A stretch of 64,000 nucleotides of DNA. It comes from Pectobacterium parmentieri (lineage in GTDB: Bacteria; Pseudomonadota; Gammaproteobacteria; Enterobacterales; Enterobacteriaceae). Positions within the stretch are counted from its first letter, which is position 1, and each line of letters begins with the position of its first letter. The notes below the pieces were generated by a model. It was not told where the DNA came from and made no database searches. It saw nothing but the letters and a program-made list of their open reading frames with translations. A program made the position numbers and the translations under genes. Shown piece after piece: positions 1 to 7,452 of this stretch. The DNA lies in the NCBI RefSeq assembly GCF_001742145.1, contig NZ_CP015749.1:3782001-3846000 (forward strand), in the 5' to 3' direction.

Positions 1-617
1 CCCCGGATTTTTCGCTGTGTGAAACGGGGAAAAATCAATCTCCCATTAATATCCGACAAGCACTAAACACCCAGCACGATCCCCTACAGTTGGCTTTCCA
101 GTCCGGAACACAGCAGATTATCAACAACGGGCATACCATTCAGGTCAACGTTAGCCCTGGAAATACGCTGCTGCTGGATAACGAGACATTCACCTTGCAG
201 CAATTCCACTTTCACGCACCGAGTGAAAATGAAATTGACGGTAAACAATTTCCGCTGGAAGGCCACTTTGTCTATAAAAACGCGGATGGCGCGCTCACCG
301 TTATTGCGCTGATGTTTCAGGAGGGAGCAGCCAATCCACAGCTAGCCACGGCATGGCAGCAGATTCCGGCTCGTGTCGATCAGGCGGAGGACGTGCGCAC
401 GCCAGTTGCAATTCAGGCCCTGTTACCGACGTCATTAAACTACTATCGGTTCAGTGGGTCACTCACCACGCCACCGTGCTCAGAAGGCATCCGCTGGCTG
501 GTGCTGGATCATCCCGTCACCGCCTCTGCTGAACAAATAAGCCAGTTCAGCTCAGTCATGCATCACGCCAATAATCGCCCTATACAGCCGCTTAATGGTC
601 GAATCATCATCCATTAA
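1..617 (+). CDS. cah: Alpha-class carbonic anhydrase, 5' end outside window
   Basis: Interconverts CO2 and bicarbonate and probably acts in the periplasm, as bacterial alpha-class enzymes do. The frame is open from position 3 with no start codon, so the signal peptide and roughly the first 40 residues lie upstream of the window. Visible family motifs are CETGKNQSPINI, the zinc-ligand pair in FHFHAPSEN, the third zinc His in EGHFVYKN, and the C-terminal LTTPPCSEGIRWLV. A TTG at position 90 could be mistaken for a start, but the conserved CETGKNQSPINI motif precedes it, so translation must begin earlier. A 9-bp hairpin follows the stop codon. Confidence 0.93.
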   Translation, partial: PDFSLCETGKNQSPINIRQALNTQHDPLQLAFQSGTQQIINNGHTIQVNVSPGNTLLLDNETFTLQQFHFHAPSENEIDGKQFPLEGHFVYKNADGALTVIALMFQEGAANPQLATAWQQIPARVDQAEDVRTPVAIQALLPTSLNYYRFSGSLTTPPCSEGIRWLVLDHPVTASAEQISQFSSVMHHANNRPIQPLNGRIIIH

Positions 618-626
618 GAGACTCCG

Positions 627-660
627 TGAGGCTGGTCAGAGCATTTGCCGGCCAGCCTCA
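627..660 (+). terminator. Hairpin after carbonic anhydrase gene
   Basis: Perfect 9-bp arms, TGAGGCTGG at 627-635 and CCAGCCTCA at 652-660, begin 10 bases after the stop codon. There is no T run directly after the stem; the first one is a T6 about 15 bases later, so termination efficiency is uncertain. Confidence 0.4.
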
Positions 661-907
661 GGTAAATTGGTGCCCTTTTTTGCCGCATTAACCAACGCAT
701 TTCACTGATAAAGCATGGCTAGCCTGTTGTATCTCCAGTAAAAACGACCTCGCTTACAGATAAAATTCTGTAAGCAGATGAATATTTTACAGAGCAAAAA
801 ATCGACACAAAAACATAACATACTGTTAAATATGAATAATATTTTCATATGCCTCTACGAACTGCATTTTCATTGATCGATAGCCGTAAATTGGTCAAAG
901 TTTGGCC
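661..907. other. Intergenic region between cah and the dusB promoter
   Basis: No plausible gene is visible. The stretch becomes strongly AT-rich from about 780 to 900, which fits an upstream element or Fis/H-NS-type binding region ahead of the dusB-fis promoter. No specific site is assigned. Confidence 0.5.
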
Positions 908-936
908 TTTCATCTGACGTAAAAAATGCGTAATAT
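908..936 (+). promoter_or_regulatory. dusB-fis promoter with GC-rich discriminator
   Basis: A -35 TTTCAT (908-913) and a -10 TAATAT (931-936) are separated by exactly 17 bp and followed by the GC-rich ACGCGCCC. In E. coli the dusB-fis operon has a single promoter with a GC-rich discriminator that gives stringent control and growth-phase control. The architecture here is the same, so the same regulation is inferred. Confidence 0.8.
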
Positions 937-974
937 ACGCGCCCTTGCAGGCACAGTATGGTCAATTTTTGTCT

Positions 975-1940
975 ATGCACATTGGACAATTTCAGCTTAC
1001 CAATCGTTTGATAGCAGCCCCAATGGCTGGTATTAGCGATCGCCCATTTAGAGCACTCTGTCACGCGATGGGCGCTGGAATGACCGTGTCTGAAATGCTG
1101 TCTTCCAATCCGGAAGTCTGGCGTTCAGACAAGTCGCGTTTGCGAATGGTACATAGTGATGAACCGGGTATCAGGGCCGTGCAGATTGCCGGTTGTGACC
1201 CCGATGAGATGGCGGCGGCAGCGAGAATCAACGCTGATTCCGGCGCGCAGATCATTGACATCAATATGGGCTGCCCGGCGAAGAAGGTGAACCGCAAGAT
1301 GGCAGGATCTGCGTTGTTGCAGTATCCGGATTTGGTCAAACAGATCCTCTCTACGGTAGTGAAAGCGGTAGACGTACCGGTAACACTGAAGATCCGTACC
1401 GGTTGGGCACCAGAGCACCGCAACTGTGTAGAAATTGCCAAATTGGCTGAAGACTGTGGCATTCAGGCGTTAACTATTCACGGACGCACTCGTGCGTGCC
1501 TGTTCAATGGTTTCGCCGAATACGACAGCATTCGGGCAGTTAAGCAGGCCGTTTCCATTCCTATTATTGCGAATGGCGACATTACAGACCCGCATAAAGC
1601 CAGAGCGGTTCTTGACTACACTGGGGCTGACGCCCTGATGATAGGACGAGCCGCTCAGGGAAGACCCTGGATCTTTCGGGAAATCCAGCATTATCTGGAC
1701 ACAGGGGAGTTGCTGGCACCACTGCCGTTGGTAGAGGTCAAGCGCTTGTTGATCGAGCACATACGGGAATTGCACGACTTTTATGGTCCAGGCAAGGGAT
1801 TTCGTATCGCTCGTAAGCACGTATCCTGGTATCTCCAGGAACACGCCCCAAACGACCAGTTTAGGCGCACATTCAACGCCATTGAGGATGCCAGCGAGCA
1901 GCTGGAGGCGTTGAAGGCATATTTTGAAAATCTTGCGTAA
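975..1940 (+). CDS. dusB: tRNA-dihydrouridine synthase B
   Basis: FMN-dependent enzyme that reduces a specific uridine in the D-loop of tRNA to dihydrouridine. The TIM-barrel Dus motifs are present: [15 protein letters not shown] near the N-terminus, [20 protein letters not shown] with the catalytic Cys, LKIRTGW, TIHGRTR, and [15 protein letters not shown]. Starting at the ATG of MHIGQFQ gives 321 aa, the E. coli DusB length. The frame is open ten codons upstream to a TTG at 945, but those residues have no counterpart in E. coli. No strong ribosome-binding site precedes the ATG. It is the first gene of the operon with fis, 23 bp downstream. Confidence 0.96.
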
Positions 1941-1963
1941 ACAGAAAAAGAGCTGACAGAACT

Positions 1964-2260
1964 ATGTTCGAACAACGCGTGAATTCTGACGTACTGACCG
2001 TTTCCACTGTAAACTCTCAGGCTCAGGTAACCCAAAAACCCCTGCGCGACTCGGTTAAACAGGCACTGAAGAACTATTTTGCTCAATTGAACGGTCAGGA
2101 TGTAAGTGACCTGTATGAGCTGGTACTGGCTGAAGTTGAACAGCCACTGTTGGACATGGTGATGCAATACACCCGCGGTAACCAAACCCGCGCTGCCCTG
2201 ATGATGGGCATCAACCGCGGTACTCTGCGTAAGAAATTGAAAAAATACGGCATGAACTGA
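1964..2260 (+). CDS. fis: DNA-binding protein Fis
   Basis: Small nucleoid-associated homodimer (98 aa) that bends DNA, activates rRNA and tRNA promoters, and modulates recombination and supercoiling. The product is near-identical to E. coli Fis, including the C-terminal helix-turn-helix in [20 protein letters not shown]. It is co-transcribed with dusB and ends at a strong terminator. Two full rRNA operons and a tRNA-tuf operon, the classic Fis targets, lie in the same window. Confidence 0.98.
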
Positions 2261-2287
2261 TACTAATCAGTTAAGCATTTGAAAAAA

Positions 2288-2318
2288 GGCGCTTTACCTC
2301 TTGGGTTAAGCGCCTTTT
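2288..2318 (+). terminator. dusB-fis rho-independent terminator
   Basis: The stem GGCGCTT/AAGCGCC (2288-2294 and 2307-2313) is followed by TTTTTC, 27 bases after the fis stop codon. Confidence 0.9.
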
Positions 2319-2590
2319 TCTTTGCCTTCTATTTGCGTGGCAACCTGAGCTATTTCGTCCGCGAGTTGAGGAATTCGTTGTTAATGACTCATCCCTTCTT
2401 GTTTATCCGTTTCTGACGCATGAAAGAGTCGGTGCAGGCTATCTAGCCGTTCCGCTAACACGAACGTTAAAATCTCTTTCGATTCTAGGTTGTCCAATTC
2501 AACAATGGCGTAAGCCAGCGGCCATTTCAATGTAGTAAATGTGCGTTTTGGGTGGCACAAGCTTATGCAAGAGCATTCCTTTTGCTAATC
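2319..2590. other. Intergenic region with a short minus-strand reading frame
   Basis: About 300 bp between the fis terminator and the phd-doc operator. On the minus strand a frame runs from about 2530 (TTG, CAA on plus) to a TAA at 2381-2383, about 49 residues, including KWPLAYAIVELDN and SLHRLFHASE. It has no ATG and no clear ribosome-binding site, and I do not recognise it. It may be a degraded gene remnant linked to the accessory segment that starts here. Confidence 0.3.
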
Positions 2591-2602
2591 TGTACATGTA
2601 CA
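2591..2602. promoter_or_regulatory. Palindromic operator upstream of phd-doc
   Basis: TGTACATGTACA is a perfect 12-bp palindrome ending 22 bp before the antitoxin start. Phd/YefM antitoxins repress their own operons through short palindromes overlapping the promoter, so this is the obvious operator candidate. Its function is inferred from position and symmetry. Confidence 0.6.
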
Positions 2603-2624
2603 AGTTTGCTGCATCGGAATTTTT

Positions 2625-3029
2625 ATGAAATCGATAACCTATACCTACATGCGTGAACATCTGACCGAAGTTCTTGATGAACTTCGTAATGGTGTAGATT
2701 TTATTGTTACTCAGCGAGGTAAGCCCGATATCAAGTTGCAGGGGAACCAGATCTCAGACTTCCCAGAGGAAAGCACTGGTGCGTATTCTTCTGCTCCCAG
2801 AGGGAGTAGCCGAGTTAAAACTGGCGAAGAGGTGTCGGTATTCCCAGCGCCCAGTACACACGGGACTGTCTTTGTATCTAAAAGTGGAAGTACCCGCCGA
2901 GGTAGCAGTGCTGAGCATTATGAAAAAAGACAAACAGTATCGCTGCCCAAAAAACTAAGTTTTGTCGAGGCGAAAACGAGAACACAAAAACGGCATGCGG
3001 GTGTCATAAAAATACTCGGAGATAAATAA
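2625..3029 (+). CDS. Phd/YefM-family antitoxin with extended linker
   Basis: Predicted antitoxin of a type II pair that neutralises the Doc toxin and autoregulates the operon. Residues 1-38 form a Phd/YefM DNA-binding domain (YTYMREHLTEVLDELRNG, then VTQRGKPDIKL). Residues 107-134 (SFVEAKTRTQKRHAGVIK) resemble the toxin-binding tail of Doc-partner Phd proteins. Between them lie about 68 residues rich in Ser, Gly, Thr and Arg, giving 134 aa against the usual 70-90. The whole frame is open, so this is an in-frame extension and not an obvious frameshift. The stop overlaps the doc start by one base (TAATG), indicating coupled translation. The family call is secure; the origin of the linker is unknown. 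Confidence 0.8.
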   Translation: MKSITYTYMREHLTEVLDELRNGVDFIVTQRGKPDIKLQGNQISDFPEESTGAYSSAPRGSSRVKTGEEVSVFPAPSTHGTVFVSKSGSTRRGSSAEHYEKRQTVSLPKKLSFVEAKTRTQKRHAGVIKILGDK

Positions 3030-3499
3030 TGTTTGAATTTCTCACTATGGACCAGGTAATTGAAATTCAACAAGATACATTGGCTAGTAGCGGTCCTCCT
3101 GACAGAAACAGATTGGGTGGAGCACTTTCAAGAGTCGAGAATTTACATTTCTACGAGTCATGCAACGATATTTTTAAACTTGCGGCTCTTTACTTAATAG
3201 CCATTGCTAAAGCTCATGCTTTTAATGATGCAAACAAAAGAACCGCATTTCAGGCCGCAGCTATTTTTTTGCTGATGAACATAGATCCTGAAATTGCTGA
3301 CGATCCTGAAGCCAGATCTTACGATCTGAATCAGTCTTATGAACTGGTAAAACTCACGGTATTTGCCGCGATGGATGAAGCAAACCTTGAACAGACCAGT
3401 TTCGCATTACGATTATTATCGTCCTACAGAAATGATCTCATGGATGATTATGATTCTGACTACCTGCTTCCATTACAGTCTTCACTATCTGAAGAATAG
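3029..3499 (+). CDS. doc: Doc-family (Fic fold) death-on-curing toxin
   Basis: Predicted toxin of 156 aa. Characterised Doc from phage P1 phosphorylates EF-Tu and stops translation. The catalytic Fic/Doc loop is intact as HAFNDANKRTAF (family pattern HxFxDANKR), including the His and the Lys-Arg pair. The protein is longer than P1 Doc (126 aa) and carries an acidic C-terminal tail (DLMDDYDSDY). It is translationally coupled to the Phd-like antitoxin upstream. With the catalytic loop intact, an active toxin is inferred. A tuf gene, the substrate of P1 Doc, lies at 47.8 kb. Confidence 0.88.
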   Translation: MFEFLTMDQVIEIQQDTLASSGPPDRNRLGGALSRVENLHFYESCNDIFKLAALYLIAIAKAHAFNDANKRTAFQAAAIFLLMNIDPEIADDPEARSYDLNQSYELVKLTVFAAMDEANLEQTSFALRLLSSYRNDLMDDYDSDYLLPLQSSLSEE

Positions 3500-3500
3500 T

Positions 3501-3565
3501 GTACGCAAGAATTCACGAAACACGTCGACTCAACGCCCCCTAGGCGGTTTGTTGAGTCGGCGTAC
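3501..3565. repeat. Nested inverted repeat downstream of doc
   Basis: Inner arms CGACTCAAC (3526-3534) and GTTGAGTCG (3551-3559) enclose CGCC/GGCG. An outer 6-bp pair, GTACGC (3501-3506) and GCGTAC (3560-3565), brackets the whole. The inner stem could terminate phd-doc transcription but lacks a T tract. The two-level symmetry also resembles a recombination or insertion scar. Confidence 0.5.
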
Positions 3566-3643
3566 TTCTCTGTTTGAACGTTGCAGCGCAGCGTGTAAAG
3601 ACACTTCGTTTGATTGATACAATGTTGGCTAGCTAACCCAGAA

Positions 3644-4048
3644 TCAAAACACCTCAACCAGCTCGAACTCTTCAAACACCAGCAGCATATCTGGGGCGAA
3701 GCTGCCTTCTCTTTCAAAATACCGCTGATGGCCTTCGCGCCAGAAAGCCAGGCTTTTGTCGCCTTCGCCCTCTTTCGCCGCCATCTCAGCAGTGACGTCG
3801 CAGTAGCGCACCAGCGTTAACGAGCGCGTGCGAATTACGCAGGAGGGCTGTCCGGCACCGTCCAGAATGATGTTGTAATCGCCGACCTGCGGCGTTTCCT
3901 CGTTTTTGAACGCGTGATACGAGCTACAGGTTGCCGTTTTATGCCCTTCCCGCACCAGTTGCAGAAGTTCATCTGCCAGCTCGGGGCTGTCGCCAAATGA
4001 CCAGCGCAACGCGTCTGGGTAGTTTTCCAATCCTTGTTTATGGCTCAT
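3644..4048 (-). CDS. ASCH-domain protein
   Basis: Protein of about 134 aa with an ASCH domain, a PUA-like beta-barrel fold proposed to bind RNA and nucleotide-like ligands. Characteristic residues are the GHKTATCSSYH segment, VGDYNIILDGAG in the barrel, and the tail FAPDMLLVFEEFELVEVF. Two in-frame ATGs occur (4051 and 4048). The second is preferred because GAGGA lies at proper spacing from it but almost abuts the first. The biological role is not known. It is transcribed away from doc and toward it from the right, so the two are convergent. Confidence 0.75.
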   Translation of the reverse strand: MSHKQGLENYPDALRWSFGDSPELADELLQLVREGHKTATCSSYHAFKNEETPQVGDYNIILDGAGQPSCVIRTRSLTLVRYCDVTAEMAAKEGEGDKSLAFWREGHQRYFEREGSFAPDMLLVFEEFELVEVF

Positions 4049-4106
4049 CATCTTCCTCGGTTTATACGGCTATGATTGCTCTCTTCTCTCACGCAATCAT
4101 AAGCCA

Positions 4107-5252
4107 TCAGGTAATATCCACTTCCACCCAGAGCGCCGCATGGTCGGACGCGGCGGTGTCCCATGAGGTAACTTCGGGTAGCGGCGTAACAGGTTCAGCA
4201 CCCTCTTTGGCGGCAATCTTGTCGATATTATAAATGCCTCGACGTTCAACGCCCCAACCCACCATCGCCTGATGCAACGGAGCAGACAAAAATATGTAGT
4301 CCAGTTGATTTAACCGAGCACCTTTCTTGCCACCAGCGAAATAGTAGGTATAACGCTCTTTTTCCGGGCGTTCAGGGTCAATAACGGGATGCAAGTCCGA
4401 CAGGGAAAACAGCGGAGCCAAACTTTGCCAGGGGTTTGACGAGTCTTCGTTCAAATCGCCGAGAATGACCACGTAATCCTTCTTGAGATCGTAAGTCTGT
4501 TGGACAATCTCTGCGACACGTTCGGATTGGTCACGGCGCTTCTGCGCCCCACGCTGTCGTTCTTGCTCTGTTTGACCGCTTTGGCTTTTGAAATGGTTAC
4601 ACAGAATATAAATGGGCTGTTTGAGGCCAGCATCCAGCGTGACTTCAAGACAATCACGGCTAAATACGGGGTCGAACTGCTTTCCGGCATCAAAAATATG
4701 GGTGCGTAGCTGGGCGATTCGATAACGCGTCAGGCAAGCAACATCAATGCCGCGTGGGTCATTCGGGCTGTCGATCATCACGAACTGACTAAATTTCTTT
4801 TTCCCGAGTACCTGGCTGTTGAAATCACGCAAGACATCCATGTTTTCGACTTCAACGGCGCACAGAATGTCGGCGTTAAGCAGGTTAATAATCTTGCCTG
4901 TATTCTTACGCTGTTGGCTGCTGAACTCCTGCGATTTAAACACGATTTCACCGATCCAATCCCCACGGCCACGGCAGCTTTTATTGATTCTGAACCCCGT
5001 ACCGGCCTCCTCCTTTTTCCATCTCCCCAGCGTTCCTGCATCGGTACGGATATCAATATAAGGACGTAGATCGATAGAAAGGCGGAACACCTTACCCTTC
5101 AAAGCATCATCGTATTGGGGCTGCTCAAGAAGCTGCTGAAGCTGCCTGACCTGTTCCAATAAGGCATCGATCTGCTGGGAATCGGGGAGATTGAGGATCG
5201 CGGTGCGATGGAACAGGTTCTCAACATTATAGCTGGCGATACGGATCTTCAT
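4107..5252 (-). CDS. Endonuclease/exonuclease/phosphatase-family protein
   Basis: A 381-aa member of the metal-dependent EEP superfamily (DNase I/AP endonuclease/phosphatase fold). The conserved active-site blocks are visible: SYNVENL near the N-terminus, LCAVEVENMDVL with the metal-binding Glu, CNHFKSQSG, VILGDLNEDSSN, and the terminal SDHAALWVEV. An AGGAGATAAC ribosome-binding site supports the chosen ATG. No signal peptide is apparent. Substrate cannot be assigned from sequence; a nuclease or phosphodiesterase is expected. It is divergent from the transporter gene that follows. Confidence 0.8.
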   Translation of the reverse strand: MKIRIASYNVENLFHRTAILNLPDSQQIDALLEQVRQLQQLLEQPQYDDALKGKVFRLSIDLRPYIDIRTDAGTLGRWKKEEAGTGFRINKSCRGRGDWIGEIVFKSQEFSSQQRKNTGKIINLLNADILCAVEVENMDVLRDFNSQVLGKKKFSQFVMIDSPNDPRGIDVACLTRYRIAQLRTHIFDAGKQFDPVFSRDCLEVTLDAGLKQPIYILCNHFKSQSGQTEQERQRGAQKRRDQSERVAEIVQQTYDLKKDYVVILGDLNEDSSNPWQSLAPLFSLSDLHPVIDPERPEKERYTYYFAGGKKGARLNQLDYIFLSAPLHQAMVGWGVERRGIYNIDKIAAKEGAEPVTPLPEVTSWDTAASDHAALWVEVDIT

Positions 5253-5393
5253 TGTTATCTCCTGCTGGGTTGTGGCAAAAGCAATGATGTCCTTTGAGGA
5301 TAGAAGCCGATTGTGTCAGTTGGGTAACATTACGGCAGCAACAGACTTTTTCTATCGTCCTTTCGCACAAGATGGTTAAAACCTGACAGGCGC

Positions 5394-5466
5394 ACTATAT
5401 TCACTACAAACTACGTTCAGGACTATATTCACTTCTGATATAAATCATCACACAACGTGATTTATA
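5394..5466 (+). promoter_or_regulatory. Repeat-rich regulatory region upstream of an ABC-transporter gene
   Basis: ACTATATTCACT occurs twice in direct orientation (5394-5405 and 5422-5433). It is followed by 9-bp inverted arms, TATAAATCA (5439-5447) and TGATTTATA (5458-5466). All lie 80-150 bp before the transporter start. They look like operator sites for a transcription factor that I cannot identify. Confidence 0.45.
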
Positions 5467-5545
5467 AACAGATGTGTTGTCGCGTAGATTCATTATTAAC
5501 AAAAGTTATAAGCACACTGCTGCATACCACTCACAGGAATTCATA

Positions 5546-6313
5546 ATGAAAAAAATACGTTTTGCTTTACTGACCAGCGCCCTGCTTGCTACCAGCGTAT
5601 TCGCTCATGCCGATGACCTTAGCGCCATCAAGTCCGCAGGGGTTATCAAGTTCGGTACAGAAGGCACCTACGCGCCTTACACCTATCATGATAAATCAGG
5701 GCAACTGGTTGGCTTCGATGTGGATGTTGGTCGCGCGGTGGCAGAGAAGCTCGGCGTGAAAGCCCAGTTCATTGAAGGACGTTGGGACGGTTTAATCGCC
5801 GGTATTGATGCTAAGCGCTACGATGCGGTCATCAATCAGGTTGGCGTAACCAAAGAACGTCAGGTCAAGTATGATTTCTCCAAGCCTTATATCGACTCCA
5901 AAGCCGTGCTGGTTGTCCGTGGTGATAACACCGCAATCAAGGATTTCAGCGATCTGAAAGGTAAAAAATCAGCCCAAAGCCTGACCAGTAATTACTCGAA
6001 GCAAGCCACCAGCTACGGCGCGGAAATTGTACCAACGGACGGCTTTAACCAGTCGCTGGATCTGGTTCTCAGCGGCCGTGCCGACGCTACATTAAACGAT
6101 AATCTGTCATTCCTGGATTTTAAAAAGCATAAGCCGGATGCCAACGTGAAGATTGCGGCGACCTCAAAGGACGGCGAACCTTCCGCTATTCTGGTGCGTA
6201 AAGATCAGGCTCCACTGGTGGAAGCATTGAATAAAGCTCTGGATGAAATCAAAGCAGACGGCACCTATAAAACGATATCTGTGCGATACTTCGGGGAGGA
6301 TGTTTCTCAATAA
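5546..6313 (+). CDS. Polar amino-acid ABC transporter, substrate-binding protein
   Basis: Periplasmic binding protein of family 3 (255 aa) that delivers a polar amino acid, possibly cystine, to an inner-membrane permease. It has a typical signal peptide (MKKIRFALLTSALLATSVFA, cleavage near AHA/DD). The binding core includes FGTEGTYAPYTYHDKSGQL and GFDVDVGRAVAEKLG. It begins at the ATG preceded by CAGGAATT; the frame is open upstream to a TTG but that would destroy the signal peptide. The permease gene follows after 88 bp, but no ATPase gene adjoins it. Substrate is inferred only from the family. Confidence 0.88.
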   Translation: MKKIRFALLTSALLATSVFAHADDLSAIKSAGVIKFGTEGTYAPYTYHDKSGQLVGFDVDVGRAVAEKLGVKAQFIEGRWDGLIAGIDAKRYDAVINQVGVTKERQVKYDFSKPYIDSKAVLVVRGDNTAIKDFSDLKGKKSAQSLTSNYSKQATSYGAEIVPTDGFNQSLDLVLSGRADATLNDNLSFLDFKKHKPDANVKIAATSKDGEPSAILVRKDQAPLVEALNKALDEIKADGTYKTISVRYFGEDVSQ

Positions 6314-6333
6314 TCGCACTGTTACCAGAGCGC

Positions 6334-6372
6334 GTTGTTATCAATATCATGATATCAGCGCGCGCTGTGATT
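6334..6372 (+). promoter_or_regulatory. Intercistronic inverted repeats between binding protein and permease
   Basis: The 88-bp gap contains the perfect palindrome ATATCATGATAT flanked by GCGCG and CGCGC arms, able to fold in RNA. Such structures often stabilise the upstream binding-protein message and lower permease expression; that role is inferred. Confidence 0.4.
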
Positions 6373-6401
6373 AGCGCATACCGTTATCGGAGCTCGTTTT
6401 C

Positions 6402-7067
6402 ATGCCGCCTTGGCTACAACTCATGGCAGACTCTTTCTGGAGTCTGCTGTCTGCGGGACTGAAATTTACCGTCCCTCTGGCTATCCTGTCTTTCATCTTT
6501 GGCTTAGCTCTCGGCATTCTCATCGCGCTGGTCCGCCTCTATGGCCCAAAGCCACTGAAATGGCTGGGTGATTTCTACGTTTGGGTCATTCGTGGAACGC
6601 CGTTGCTGGTGCAGCTTTTCCTGATTTTTTATGGGCTGCCCAGTGCAGGCATTACCCTAGATGCCTTCCCTGCTGCGCTGATTGGTTTCACCGTCAGTGT
6701 GGGAGCCTATAGTTCGGAGATCGTCCGTGGGGCAATTTTATCTGTCCCGAAAGGCCAGTGGAGTGCCGCCTATTCTCTCGGCATGAATGGCAGGCAGGCT
6801 ATTCGTTGGGTCATCTTCCCCCAATCCGTTTTCGTTTCGCTGCCGCCGCTCTCCAATACGTTTATTTCTTTAATCAAGGATACGTCGCTGGCCGCCGTCA
6901 TCACCGTGCCAGAGATGTTTTTATCCGCTCAGCGCATCGTTTCCGTTACCTATGAACCTCTGATTCTGTATGTCGAGGCTGCGCTGATTTATCTGATGTT
7001 CAGCACGGTGCTAAGCCAATTACAGGTTAAGCTCGAAAAGTATTATCAGCGCCACATCACACACTAA
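6402..7067 (+). CDS. Polar amino-acid ABC transporter permease
   Basis: Inner-membrane permease of the HisMQ family, 221 aa with about five membrane segments. Visible features are RGTPLLVQLFLIFYGLPSAG and the cytoplasmic coupling (EAA-type) loop SAAYSLGMNGRQAIRWVIFPQS, where the usual EAA is replaced by SAA. It is the partner of the upstream binding protein. The cassette lacks its own ATPase, so it may use one encoded elsewhere. Confidence 0.88.
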   Translation: MPPWLQLMADSFWSLLSAGLKFTVPLAILSFIFGLALGILIALVRLYGPKPLKWLGDFYVWVIRGTPLLVQLFLIFYGLPSAGITLDAFPAALIGFTVSVGAYSSEIVRGAILSVPKGQWSAAYSLGMNGRQAIRWVIFPQSVFVSLPPLSNTFISLIKDTSLAAVITVPEMFLSAQRIVSVTYEPLILYVEAALIYLMFSTVLSQLQVKLEKYYQRHITH

Positions 7068-7324
7068 CGTTTTCTACCTTAGCCCACGCCATCCGCTGGG
7101 CTGATGACGTTATTACGCCCCCATTGCTCCCTGCTTAACAGGCAATTCCACACCTGAAAATATGCAAACAGACTGAAGATGCTCCGCCCTCGCTATCTTG
7201 GCGCACCAAAAAAGGGCGCATTGGCCTCTTTGCATTTATCACAGTGCGCGCATACCCAATCAGAAGTACCTACTTAGATCAACAACCATTCCATTTCGTC
7301 TTCATTATCAATCAAATAGAAAAC
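7068..7324 (+). promoter_or_regulatory. aap upstream region with a possible NtrC-type site
   Basis: A 6-bp hairpin AGCCCA/TGGGCT (7081-7102) follows the upstream permease gene. At 7203-7219 an imperfect dyad, GCACCA-N5-GGGCGC, resembles the NtrC consensus GCACCA-N5-TGGTGC in one half-site. It lies about 110 bp before the sigma-54 promoter, a normal enhancer distance. The site assignment is tentative. Confidence 0.35.
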
Positions 7325-7340
7325 TGGCATTTTATTTGCT
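7325..7340 (+). promoter_or_regulatory. Sigma-54 promoter of aapJQMP
   Basis: TGGCAT-N5-TTGCT matches the sigma-54 consensus TGGCAC-N5-TTGC(A/T), with invariant GG at 7326-7327 and GC at 7338-7339, exactly 10 bp between. It lies about 110 bp before the aapJ start. The aap operon of Rhizobium leguminosarum is under Ntr control, so nitrogen regulation here is plausible. Confidence 0.65.
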
Positions 7341-7452
7341 TTGCTCTGCTTACGTCGGCATACCGACAGACAGGTAGGGTGCACCTTATTGTGCGCCGCA
7401 ACACAACTGTGTACTGCAACAACAGCAGATAACTCTAGACGCTAGGATGATT

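Noticed and set aside
2704-2958. 84-codon frame overlapping the phd gene in another frame
   Set aside because: Tested as evidence for a frameshifted antitoxin. It has no Phd-like residues, while the main frame has recognisable Phd ends on both sides of the linker.
5325-5345. GG-N10-GC spacing upstream of the transporter gene at 5546, as a possible sigma-54 promoter
   Set aside because: Only the GG and GC dinucleotides fit (TGGGTA...CGGCA); the flanking consensus bases do not.
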